A DNA stretch of 17,503 nucleotides from the NCBI GenBank assembly GCA_002437305.1, contig DJOW01000051.1:1-17503 (forward strand). Direction: 5' to 3'. The DNA is from Bacteroidales bacterium UBA6428 (GTDB lineage: Bacteria > Bacteroidota > Bacteroidia > Bacteroidales > UBA932). Position 1 is the first letter of the stretch, and each line of letters starts with the position of its first letter. This document shows positions 8,174 through 14,949 of this stretch, piece after piece. Under the pieces are notes generated by a model. The model ran no database searches and was not told the origin of the DNA. It saw only the letters and a program-made list of their open reading frames with translations. A program made the translations under genes and the position numbers.

Positions 8174-10762
8174 ATGACAAAAGGGAGCATTATCCTCGCT
8201 TTGATCGCCGCCGCGCTGTTGGTTTCGTCCACAGACGCGGCAGCGTTTCCGTTTAAGAAAAAGAAGAAGAAGGCTCAGACAGAGGCTGCCGCGGCACCGA
8301 AACCTGCGCCGAAGAAGAAGCAGACCCCTTACGAGAAGCTGATGAAGGAGGTCGCCGATTCGGCGTGCGGAAAGACCTTCAGCCTCTACCGTACGTCCAA
8401 GGACAAGATCTACATGGGCTTTCCAAGGAACATGATGGGGCGCAGGATGCTTTTGGGAAGCACGATCACCGCGACAAGCAATCCGTCCTACCTGAACGTG
8501 GGCTACAAGTACGCCAAGCCGACATATTTTCAGATGGACCTCAAGGACAGTCTCGTGGTGCTGACGGTCCCGGGAACAAACGCGACAAGTTCCGATCCCG
8601 GGATGCGGGCCGCCCTTGAGCGCAACTATATTCCCAAGGTCTTGAGGAGGATCGCCGTGCAGGCGACGAGCAAGGACAGCTCTGAGGTGATCTTCGATGT
8701 CACTCCGCTCATCAATTCGGTGGCCCCCAAGGGCAAGAATTTTTCCCTGACCAAGTCCGCGGACGAGAAATCGACCTGGTTCAGCGACCTCAAGGCGTTC
8801 AGCGACAACGCTTCCGTGATGGTGCATTCCAATGTGGATTTCACTAAGACTTTCCTGATGCTTAAAGGCAAGGTGGGCTCCGGCTCGATGGCCTACACGG
8901 TCTCGTTCATGCTTCTCCCGGAAAAGCCTATGCCGGCCCGCCTGCAGGATTCAAGGATCGGTGTCTTCCCGGTGGGACCTGGCGAGGGAAGCGTCAAGTA
9001 TGACCTTTCCTCCGCCGAGGACGGATTCAGGGGCTATCTGCTCGCTTCCCGCTGGCGGCTTGAGCTGTCTGACACAACCGCTTGGCGGAAAGGTCAGAAG
9101 GTCACGGTGAGAAATCCGATTGTCTGGTACGTGGACAACTCATTCCCGGAGGCTTGGAAGGCTCCTATCAAGAAAGGAGTCCTTGCGTGGAATCATGCCT
9201 TTGAGGCGATCGGTCTGAAGGATGTGATGCAGGTGCGTGACTTCCCGACAGTGGAGGAGGATCCTCGGTTCGACCCGGACAACCTGAAATATTCCTGCAT
9301 CCGGTACGTCCCTGACGCCACGATGAACGCCATGGGGCCATCCTGGGTGGATCCCGTGACAGGAGAGATCCTGAACGCCTCGGTGCTGGTCTACAACGAT
9401 GTCATCAAACTGATCAACAACTGGCGCTTCGTGCAGACCTCTCAGGTCGATGAGAGGGTACGCGCCGTGAAGATGCCTCAGGATGTCATCGATGAGTCTC
9501 TGGTCTATGTGGTCTCACACGAGATAGGTCACACTTTGGGACTTATGCATAACATGGGCGCGTCTTCGGCCTATCCGACAGATTCTCTTCGAAGCGCCTC
9601 ATTCACCGCCAGATACGGCACCGCTCCTTCCATCATGGACTACGCAAGGTTCAATTATGTGGCCCAGCCTCAGGATAAGGATGTGAGGCTCGTGCCGCCG
9701 TCTCTCGGAGTTTATGATGAATATGCCATCAAATGGCTCTACACTCCTGTCCCTGGAGCCAAGGACATGTGGGAGGAGGCTGCCATGGCCGAGAAGATCA
9801 TTGACGAGAAGGCTGGAGATCCGCTTTACCGTTACGGAGCTCAGCAGCTTACCACTTCTGCCAGCTATGGAGCCTACGATCCGAGCGCAAGGACTGAGGA
9901 CTTGGGCAACGATCCGATTAAGTCCAGCGACTACGGAATCAAGAATCTCAAGTACATTCTTCCTAGGATGAACGAATGGGTCTGCGCAGATGATTGCGAT
10001 TTCACCCACAGGAACGACCTGTACATCCAGCTGACAAACCAGTACTACCGCTACATCGGCAATGTGCTGGCGCAAGTCGGAGGAATATACCTGGACAACG
10101 TCAAGGATGGATCCGCTGTAAAGCCTTCCACACCTGTCTCCAGAAAGGTTCAGAAGGCTTCTTTGAAGTGGGTGGTCGGCCAGCTCCGCTCTTCCTCATG
10201 GATCAATGACGCGGATGTGACGTCAAACCTGCCGTTGGGTGTTCCTCAGTCCAACAAAATCTGCGTGGCCGTGGCGAAGACACTGGCTTCGACAGTCCCG
10301 ACGAACGTGATGGTGGCCTCCTTCGTCCCTGGCTCCGGCAAGCCTTACACTGTCAAGGACTATTACGATGACCTTTACAGCGAGCTGTTCGCCTCCTCTA
10401 TCGCGGGACGCAGGCTGACTTCGGAGGAGAAGACTCTCCAAAGGGAGGTCCTTGCCGCCTCGGCGAGGGAAGTCAGGTCGGTGCTTTCCAAGTCGCTGTC
10501 TGAGGATTCCATTGGTGTTGAATATGCTCAGGAGCCGATGTGGTGCGGATTCGAGGACGTCTGCCTCGGAGAGGGCAAGGCCCCTTACCAGAAGAATGTG
10601 GAAACCCGTGCGATCGATGAGAGTGACGGATGCCGCATTGTCTTCCTGAACAAGGTCAAGACTTTGGCCACATCCCGTAGGTCTTCCGCCCCGTCCGAGG
10701 ACCGGGCTCACTACGAGTACCTTCTCGCGCGAGCCAACGCGGCTCTTCAGAACCAGAGATAA
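8174..10762 (+). CDS. Exported zinc-dependent metalloprotease (DUF5117/DUF5118 type)
   Basis: An 862-residue secreted or periplasmic protease. The signal peptide ends near TDAAA-F (residue 24); no lipobox Cys is present. A Lys-rich linker (28-50) follows, including six consecutive lysines. Next come a DUF5118-like segment (about 52-100, FSLYRTSKDKIYMGFPRNMM), a DUF5117-like region (about 105-300) and the metzincin-like peptidase domain. The zinc motif HEIGHTLGLMHN has ligands His449, His453 and His459 with catalytic Glu450. A Met-turn follows in SIMDYARF (Met488), so the active site looks intact. Length fits the family (about 800-870). The gene starts 31 nt after the PKD-like gene with no promoter visible in the gap and no Shine-Dalgarno, so it is likely in the same operon. 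It presumably supplies peptides or trims protein substrates; the target is unknown. A hairpin wraps the stop codon. Confidence 0.9.
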   Translation: MTKGSIILALIAAALLVSSTDAAAFPFKKKKKKAQTEAAAAPKPAPKKKQTPYEKLMKEVADSACGKTFSLYRTSKDKIYMGFPRNMMGRRMLLGSTITATSNPSYLNVGYKYAKPTYFQMDLKDSLVVLTVPGTNATSSDPGMRAALERNYIPKVLRRIAVQATSKDSSEVIFDVTPLINSVAPKGKNFSLTKSADEKSTWFSDLKAFSDNASVMVHSNVDFTKTFLMLKGKVGSGSMAYTVSFMLLPEKPMPARLQDSRIGVFPVGPGEGSVKYDLSSAEDGFRGYLLASRWRLELSDTTAWRKGQKVTVRNPIVWYVDNSFPEAWKAPIKKGVLAWNHAFEAIGLKDVMQVRDFPTVEEDPRFDPDNLKYSCIRYVPDATMNAMGPSWVDPVTGEILNASVLVYNDVIKLINNWRFVQTSQVDERVRAVKMPQDVIDESLVYVVSHEIGHTLGLMHNMGASSAYPTDSLRSASFTARYGTAPSIMDYARFNYVAQPQDKDVRLVPPSLGVYDEYAIKWLYTPVPGAKDMWEEAAMAEKIIDEKAGDPLYRYGAQQLTTSASYGAYDPSARTEDLGNDPIKSSDYGIKNLKYILPRMNEWVCADDCDFTHRNDLYIQLTNQYYRYIGNVLAQVGGIYLDNVKDGSAVKPSTPVSRKVQKASLKWVVGQLRSSSWINDADVTSNLPLGVPQSNKICVAVAKTLASTVPTNVMVASFVPGSGKPYTVKDYYDDLYSELFASSIAGRRLTSEEKTLQREVLAASAREVRSVLSKSLSEDSIGVEYAQEPMWCGFEDVCLGEGKAPYQKNVETRAIDESDGCRIVFLNKVKTLATSRRSSAPSEDRAHYEYLLARANAALQNQR

Positions 10763-10777
10763 CCTCTCTGGTTACTG
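10748..10777 (+). terminator. Hairpin enclosing the protease stop codon
   Basis: AACCAGAGA (10751-10759) and TCTCTGGTT (10765-10773) form a perfect 9-bp stem with a 5-nt loop that starts with the TAA stop codon. CAG/CTG add 3 bp beyond a bulged A. No T-run follows, so it is not a classic intrinsic terminator. It could attenuate read-through, protect the upstream mRNA 3' end or act as a processing boundary before the phosphatase pair. Confidence 0.5.
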
Positions 10778-10856
10778 AGTTAGTCTAAACGATGGTTCAA
10801 ATCGCATCGCTCGGCGGTTTCTGCGACCAGAACACACAAGAATATTCATAAGATAG

Positions 10857-12608
10857 ATGAAGATAAAATCAATTGTAGCGGCGATTGCCGCATTGTCCAT
10901 TTCGGCCTGCTCCACCCTGAAGGATGGGGAGTACAACCTTTCTGTGGTCTCCACCGGTGACGGCCACGGCTACTGGTTCGCCAAGCCAATAGAGGACGGA
11001 GGCCGCGCCAGAGGCTCCCTGATGGCTCAAAGCGCATTTATTAACGGTGTCCGTGCCGAGAAAGGTGCTGACAATGTCATCCTTGTCGATGCCGGAGACA
11101 ACTTCTTCGGTAACGGTGCCCCGTTCTACTACAACTACGTTGACACGACATCCGCCCACCTCTATCCGAGGCTGGCCTCCTACATGGGCTATGACGCGGT
11201 CGTCGCCGGCCATTCCGATTTCGAGGCCGGCCACAGGGTCTATGACCGGGTCGCCAAGGAAATGAGGAAGGATGGCATTCCGCTTTTGGCCGGCAACGCC
11301 TTGTCCGACAGGAACGGGAAGCCATATTTTCCGGCATATTCAATAATTAAAAAGGGGGGAGTCAAGGTGGCTGTCCTGGGTTACACCAACGCTGACAACG
11401 CTTCCCTGATGGACGGCAGCTGTGTCTCCGGCATTCGTTTCGAGTCGCTTCTGCCTCTGGTCCGGGAGGATGTGGACAAGGTTCGCTCCAAGGAGAAACC
11501 TCAGGTAGTGGTTGTCGTTGCCCACACTTCGATGGGCAAGGGTGACGGGCGGAACCTTGAGAAGCAGGGGCTTGACCTGTTCAAGAGCCTGAGGGGAGTG
11601 GACGTTGTCATAGCAGGCCACGATCATTCCAACAAGGTGATGAGCGCTGACAGCATCGTGGTTCTTGATTGCGGCAGGGCCGGGCAGTACGCAGGTGTGA
11701 CAGACATTAAACTTGTCGTTAAAGGCGGAAAGGTAGTAAGCCGCACTTTGGATGCCAAGATGGCTTCAATCAAGAGCGAGGAATATGACAGTGCGATGGA
11801 AAAGGCTTTTGAATCTGACTACGACAAGGTTCACAGTTTCATGACAAGCACGGTCGGAGAGATCAAGAAAGATCTGGTTTCCAGGGAGTTCTACTACAGG
11901 CAGTGCGACTACATGAACTTCCTCCATGCCCTTGCCTTCAGTGCTTATCCCGTGGACATCTCCTTGTCGGCCACACTTCTGATCGACGGCAAGGTCCCTG
12001 CCGGGGAGGTTCGCTATCAGGACATCCGCAAGGTCTATCCTTACGAGAACAAACTGGTTGTCCTGAGACTGACCGGAGCCGAGATCCAGAAATACCTCGA
12101 GGCCAGCTATGCCGCGTGGATCAACACTGTGACAGAGCCTTCCGAGGATGCTCACGTTTTGAAGGTCAAACGGTCCAAGGACTATTCCACCGGCGGGATG
12201 GCCTGGAAGCTTGTCAAGAGTCCGGCCAACTTCGACTCCGCCGCCGGCATCAACTACACGGTCGATGTGACAAAGCCTTACGGCTCCAGAGTCACGATCA
12301 CCGGAATGGCGGACGGAAGAGCATTCGAGATGGACAAGGAATATCTTGCCGCGATAACCAGTTACAGGTCAGTCGGCTCTGGCGGGCTTTTGAAAGCCGC
12401 TGGACTTACTGACGCAAAGTCTGTTGAGGACAGAATCGTTTACCGAGGCCCAGAGTTCAGGACAATTCTCTATGAGTATTTCAAAAAGTACGGCAGTGTG
12501 GATCCTGCGGTCATCGGTGATCCTGAAGTCATCGGTTCATGGAAGTTCGTTCCTGATTTCGCCCCTGCCGCCATCAAGGCCGACGTTGAACTGCTTTACG
12601 GAAAATAA
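10857..12608 (+). CDS. 5'-nucleotidase-like metallophosphatase lipoprotein with altered catalytic dyad
   Basis: A 583-residue lipoprotein (lipobox SISAC, Cys18) of the UshA/5'-nucleotidase family. These enzymes hydrolyse nucleotides, UDP-sugars or cyclic nucleotides in the envelope. The metallophosphatase domain (about 26-290) keeps Asp35 and His37 (STGDGHG), Asp81 (DAGDNF), His223 (VVAHTSMG), and His255 and His257 (AGHDHS). These match E. coli UshA Asp41, His43, Asp84, His217, His252 and the Gln254 position. The usual GNH(D/E) motif, however, reads GHSD (118-121), so the metal-bridging Asn and the catalytic His are replaced by His and Ser. The C-terminal nucleotide-binding domain (about 320-540) has VYPYENKLVVLRLTGAEI and a modified SYRSVGSGG loop. 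The enzyme may be inactive or have changed specificity. It starts 94 nt after the protease and overlaps the next phosphatase gene by 1 nt; no promoter is clear upstream. Confidence 0.85.
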   Translation: MKIKSIVAAIAALSISACSTLKDGEYNLSVVSTGDGHGYWFAKPIEDGGRARGSLMAQSAFINGVRAEKGADNVILVDAGDNFFGNGAPFYYNYVDTTSAHLYPRLASYMGYDAVVAGHSDFEAGHRVYDRVAKEMRKDGIPLLAGNALSDRNGKPYFPAYSIIKKGGVKVAVLGYTNADNASLMDGSCVSGIRFESLLPLVREDVDKVRSKEKPQVVVVVAHTSMGKGDGRNLEKQGLDLFKSLRGVDVVIAGHDHSNKVMSADSIVVLDCGRAGQYAGVTDIKLVVKGGKVVSRTLDAKMASIKSEEYDSAMEKAFESDYDKVHSFMTSTVGEIKKDLVSREFYYRQCDYMNFLHALAFSAYPVDISLSATLLIDGKVPAGEVRYQDIRKVYPYENKLVVLRLTGAEIQKYLEASYAAWINTVTEPSEDAHVLKVKRSKDYSTGGMAWKLVKSPANFDSAAGINYTVDVTKPYGSRVTITGMADGRAFEMDKEYLAAITSYRSVGSGGLLKAAGLTDAKSVEDRIVYRGPEFRTILYEYFKKYGSVDPAVIGDPEVIGSWKFVPDFAPAAIKADVELLYGK

Positions 12609-13978
12609 TGAATATCTTTGCGTGGATGAAAAAGATAGTTCTGAATAACGTTGTCCTTGCGGTGGCCGCTCTGCTCGCCGCGGGGACATATTCATTCGCT
12701 CGGATTCCAGCGACTACGGAGCAAAGAACCACTATTGAGAAGGAATATGGTGTGAAGAATGCCGTGCGCAAGTACGACACCCATGCCGAGATGATGGCTG
12801 ACCCGGACAGGACCGGTGGGGAATATTTCATGTACAGTTTTGACAACGTGAAGTTGACTCCGGCCCCAAAAGGCTACAAACCTGCGTACATCAGCCACAT
12901 CGGTCGTCACGGTGCGAGGTATGCCATTAGTGATAAGATCTATGAGAATCTCCGGAAGATTCTGGCCGATGCCCATGATTCCGGCAAACTGACCGAGGCG
13001 GGGGAGTCTCTCCGCAGTCGTTACGAGTCGTTCTATCCGTCCGTTGCGTTCCGAGGGGGAGAACTGACACATAAGGGGCAGGAACAGCTCCGTGGGATAG
13101 CTGATGTGATGTACCGTGATTTCCCGGAGGTGTTCAAGGGAAAGACCACCGCTGAGGTTCTGTGCACGGTGACTCCGCGAGTGATTGTCAGCATGAATTC
13201 TTTCATGGATGAACTCAAGGGCTTGGACAATGATTTGAATTACAGTCTGGAATGCAGCACATCGATCATGCCGCTGATTCATCCCAACGGAGGCGCGAAC
13301 CCTTACCGTGTAAAGGCGCGGATTCCTGCCAGTGCCCGTGCCAAGGCTGACAGCCTTCTTTCCGCGAGGGTGGACGTTAGAGGATTCTGTTCAAAATATT
13401 TCAATGACACCGACTTTTTGGAGAAGTCCTACGGCTTGTGGAAGTTCGAACTGGATCTGCGTACAGTGATTCTGGATCTTCAATGTCTTGACAATGAGCC
13501 TTCTGATAGGTTTGAAGACATATTCACCTTTGAGGAACTCTTCGCCATCTGGGAGGTTTGGAATTTCAACGGCTACCTGAGCATGGGGCGCTCACCATTG
13601 ACGGACAACAAAGGCGTCCTCAACACTTCCGCCATACTTAAGAACATCATCGAGTGCGCTGACCGTGACCTGGCTTCAGGCCAGGTTCAGTTGAGCCTCC
13701 GCTTTTCCCACGACACAGCCATTCTTCCTCTGGTCTCGTACATGAAACTGGATAATTTCGGAGCTGTGGTGAGCGATCCGGAAGAGGTGAAGAATTGGTG
13801 GAGGTCTGATTTCATCCCCATGGCCTCCAACCTCCAGCTGATCTTCTACCGCAGCAAACGCACCCCTGAGATTCTGGTCAAAGTCCTCTACAACGGCCAC
13901 GAAGCCTCCCTCCCGATCCCTCAGGCCGTTCCTTCCTTCTACTCCTGGACCGCATTCAAGGACTATTACAAAGAATAG
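12608..13978 (+). CDS. Histidine phosphatase, branch 2 (acid phosphatase/phytase-like), exported
   Basis: A 456-residue exported phosphomonoesterase of histidine phosphatase branch 2, the group that includes acid phosphatases, phytases and MINPP-like inositol-phosphate phosphatases. The nucleophile motif RHGAR covers 100-104 with His101. The proton-donor motif is SHDTA with His368-Asp369 (HD type, not the HAE of MINPP). The order and spacing are normal, so the enzyme should be active. The N-terminus is a signal peptide ending near YSFA-R. ATG 12608 overlaps the preceding stop as TAATG, which suggests translational coupling; ATG 12626 would give a more compact signal peptide and is an alternative. 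Tandem placement with the metallophosphatase suggests sequential dephosphorylation in the periplasm. The substrate is not determinable. It is the last gene of the block, 25 nt from a convergent gene. Confidence 0.85.
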   Translation: MNIFAWMKKIVLNNVVLAVAALLAAGTYSFARIPATTEQRTTIEKEYGVKNAVRKYDTHAEMMADPDRTGGEYFMYSFDNVKLTPAPKGYKPAYISHIGRHGARYAISDKIYENLRKILADAHDSGKLTEAGESLRSRYESFYPSVAFRGGELTHKGQEQLRGIADVMYRDFPEVFKGKTTAEVLCTVTPRVIVSMNSFMDELKGLDNDLNYSLECSTSIMPLIHPNGGANPYRVKARIPASARAKADSLLSARVDVRGFCSKYFNDTDFLEKSYGLWKFELDLRTVILDLQCLDNEPSDRFEDIFTFEELFAIWEVWNFNGYLSMGRSPLTDNKGVLNTSAILKNIIECADRDLASGQVQLSLRFSHDTAILPLVSYMKLDNFGAVVSDPEEVKNWWRSDFIPMASNLQLIFYRSKRTPEILVKVLYNGHEASLPIPQAVPSFYSWTAFKDYYKE

Positions 13979-13982
13979 GAAA

Positions 13983-14004
13983 AGCCTTTATTGGATGAAG
14001 GGCT
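13983..14004. terminator. Possible bidirectional terminator between convergent genes
   Basis: AGCCTT (13983-13988) can pair with AAGGGCT (13998-14004) with one bulged G and a 9-nt loop. Read on the minus strand the stem is followed by TTTTCC, a weak U-tract, so it fits best as terminator of the HAD gene, whose stop codon it touches. On the plus strand it would close the phosphatase transcript without a U-tract. The stem is short. Confidence 0.35.
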
Positions 14005-14846
14005 CAAAAAGATGACTTGCTCAGCCGCTTGAGCTCGCAGTCGGCCTTGATCTTGTCGATTATGGCGCAGACGATCTTGTAGGTCTTGCTGTCCTTGGTG
14101 TAGTTGGCGGGGACGGTGAAGTTGACGCGGCCTTGGTGCAGGAGGGTCTTGGCGAAGGCTTTCTTCTTCGGGTTGCTCTCATCATAGACAGCGATCGCGT
14201 GCCCGCCGAACATCGTGACGATCTTCATGCAGGGAATGTCTGTCTCACCGTCTCCGAAATAGATCATCTGCGGGTACGGGATCCGCTTCTTGTCCTCGGA
14301 GACGCTCTCGTTGACCATCTTGTTGTCATGGGCGCTGAGGATTCCCTTGTTGATCTTGAAGATGAACTGGGTCTTTGCCGTGTAGTCAACCGCGATTCCC
14401 GGCCACTCGGCCTCTCCGTCCTTGTTGTACATGAAGGAGCAGGCGAAGATGTGCTTGAACTCCTTGGCGATCGGACTGCCCTCGATGATCTCCTTAAGGC
14501 CGGACGAGTTGATGTAGTGCTCGATCTGCACGCCGTGCGATTCGCCATATTCATTGATCAGGGTGAACCATTCCCTTACACCTTCGAAAAGCTGGATGTG
14601 CCGGCCGAACTTGCGGAAGTCGCTGCGGCGGAGGGTTATCCCGTTTCTTTTAGCCTCGTCGAACATCATCTTCATGTAGGATAGAACGTTGCTCGCGTCC
14701 TGCCCGGCAGCCAGCCCGTCACTCATCTTCCAGAACTCCTCCGGGGTCTTCCCGATGGCCTGGATGAACCCGAATTCCTGCATGTTTCCTGGAGAGAGGG
14801 TTCCATCGAAGTCGTAGATCAGCGCCACGATAGGTTTTTTCTTCAT
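14004..14846 (-). CDS. HAD-superfamily hydrolase (phosphoserine-phosphatase-like)
   Basis: A cytosolic HAD-superfamily phosphohydrolase of 280 residues. Motif I is YDFDGTLS with nucleophile Asp12 and general acid Asp14. The motif IV region is YFGDGETDIPC with Asp199 and Asp203 for Mg2+. A basic stretch NPKKKAFAKT follows. The roughly 180-residue insertion between the first motifs and GDGETD is a helical cap/core region. This arrangement resembles phosphoserine-phosphatase-like HAD proteins, but the substrate is unknown. The frame is open upstream to 14876, but ATG 14846 (MKKKPIVALIYDFDG) is preferred because the -7 promoter element at 14874-14881 would otherwise lie at the start codon. It is divergent from the acyl-CoA synthetase gene. 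No signal peptide is present, so it acts apart from the exported phosphatases next door. Confidence 0.85.
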   Translation of the reverse strand: MKKKPIVALIYDFDGTLSPGNMQEFGFIQAIGKTPEEFWKMSDGLAAGQDASNVLSYMKMMFDEAKRNGITLRRSDFRKFGRHIQLFEGVREWFTLINEYGESHGVQIEHYINSSGLKEIIEGSPIAKEFKHIFACSFMYNKDGEAEWPGIAVDYTAKTQFIFKINKGILSAHDNKMVNESVSEDKKRIPYPQMIYFGDGETDIPCMKIVTMFGGHAIAVYDESNPKKKAFAKTLLHQGRVNFTVPANYTKDSKTYKIVCAIIDKIKADCELKRLSKSSF

Positions 14847-14873
14847 AATTTCGCCACAAATAACCGATTTCCA

Positions 14874-14881
14874 CAAATATA
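14874..14881 (-). promoter_or_regulatory. Putative -7 promoter element of the HAD gene
   Basis: On the minus strand this reads TATATTTG, matching TAnnTTTG. Transcription would start near 14868, about 22 nt before the chosen ATG at 14846. No TTTG is found 20 nt further upstream, so the -33 part is weak. Confidence 0.45.
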
Positions 14882-14892
14882 ATATTTATTCT

Positions 14893-14924
14893 TTTGAAGA
14901 ATCCGTGAGTTTCAGTTATTTTTG
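14893..14924 (+). promoter_or_regulatory. Promoter of the acyl-CoA synthetase gene
   Basis: TTTG at 14893-14896 and TATTTTTG at 14917-14924 are spaced by 20 nt, identical in geometry to the SusCD promoter. The predicted start site near 14930 leaves a leader of about 20 nt before ATG 14950. It also rules out the TTG at 14944 being needed as a start. Confidence 0.6.
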
Positions 14925-14949
14925 CCAAGTTAATTGAGAATTCTTGAAT

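Noticed and set aside
14133..14684. 183-codon plus-strand frame opposite the HAD gene
   Set aside because: The minus strand carries both HAD motifs in one intact frame; the plus frame is a Val/Leu/Asp-rich shadow.
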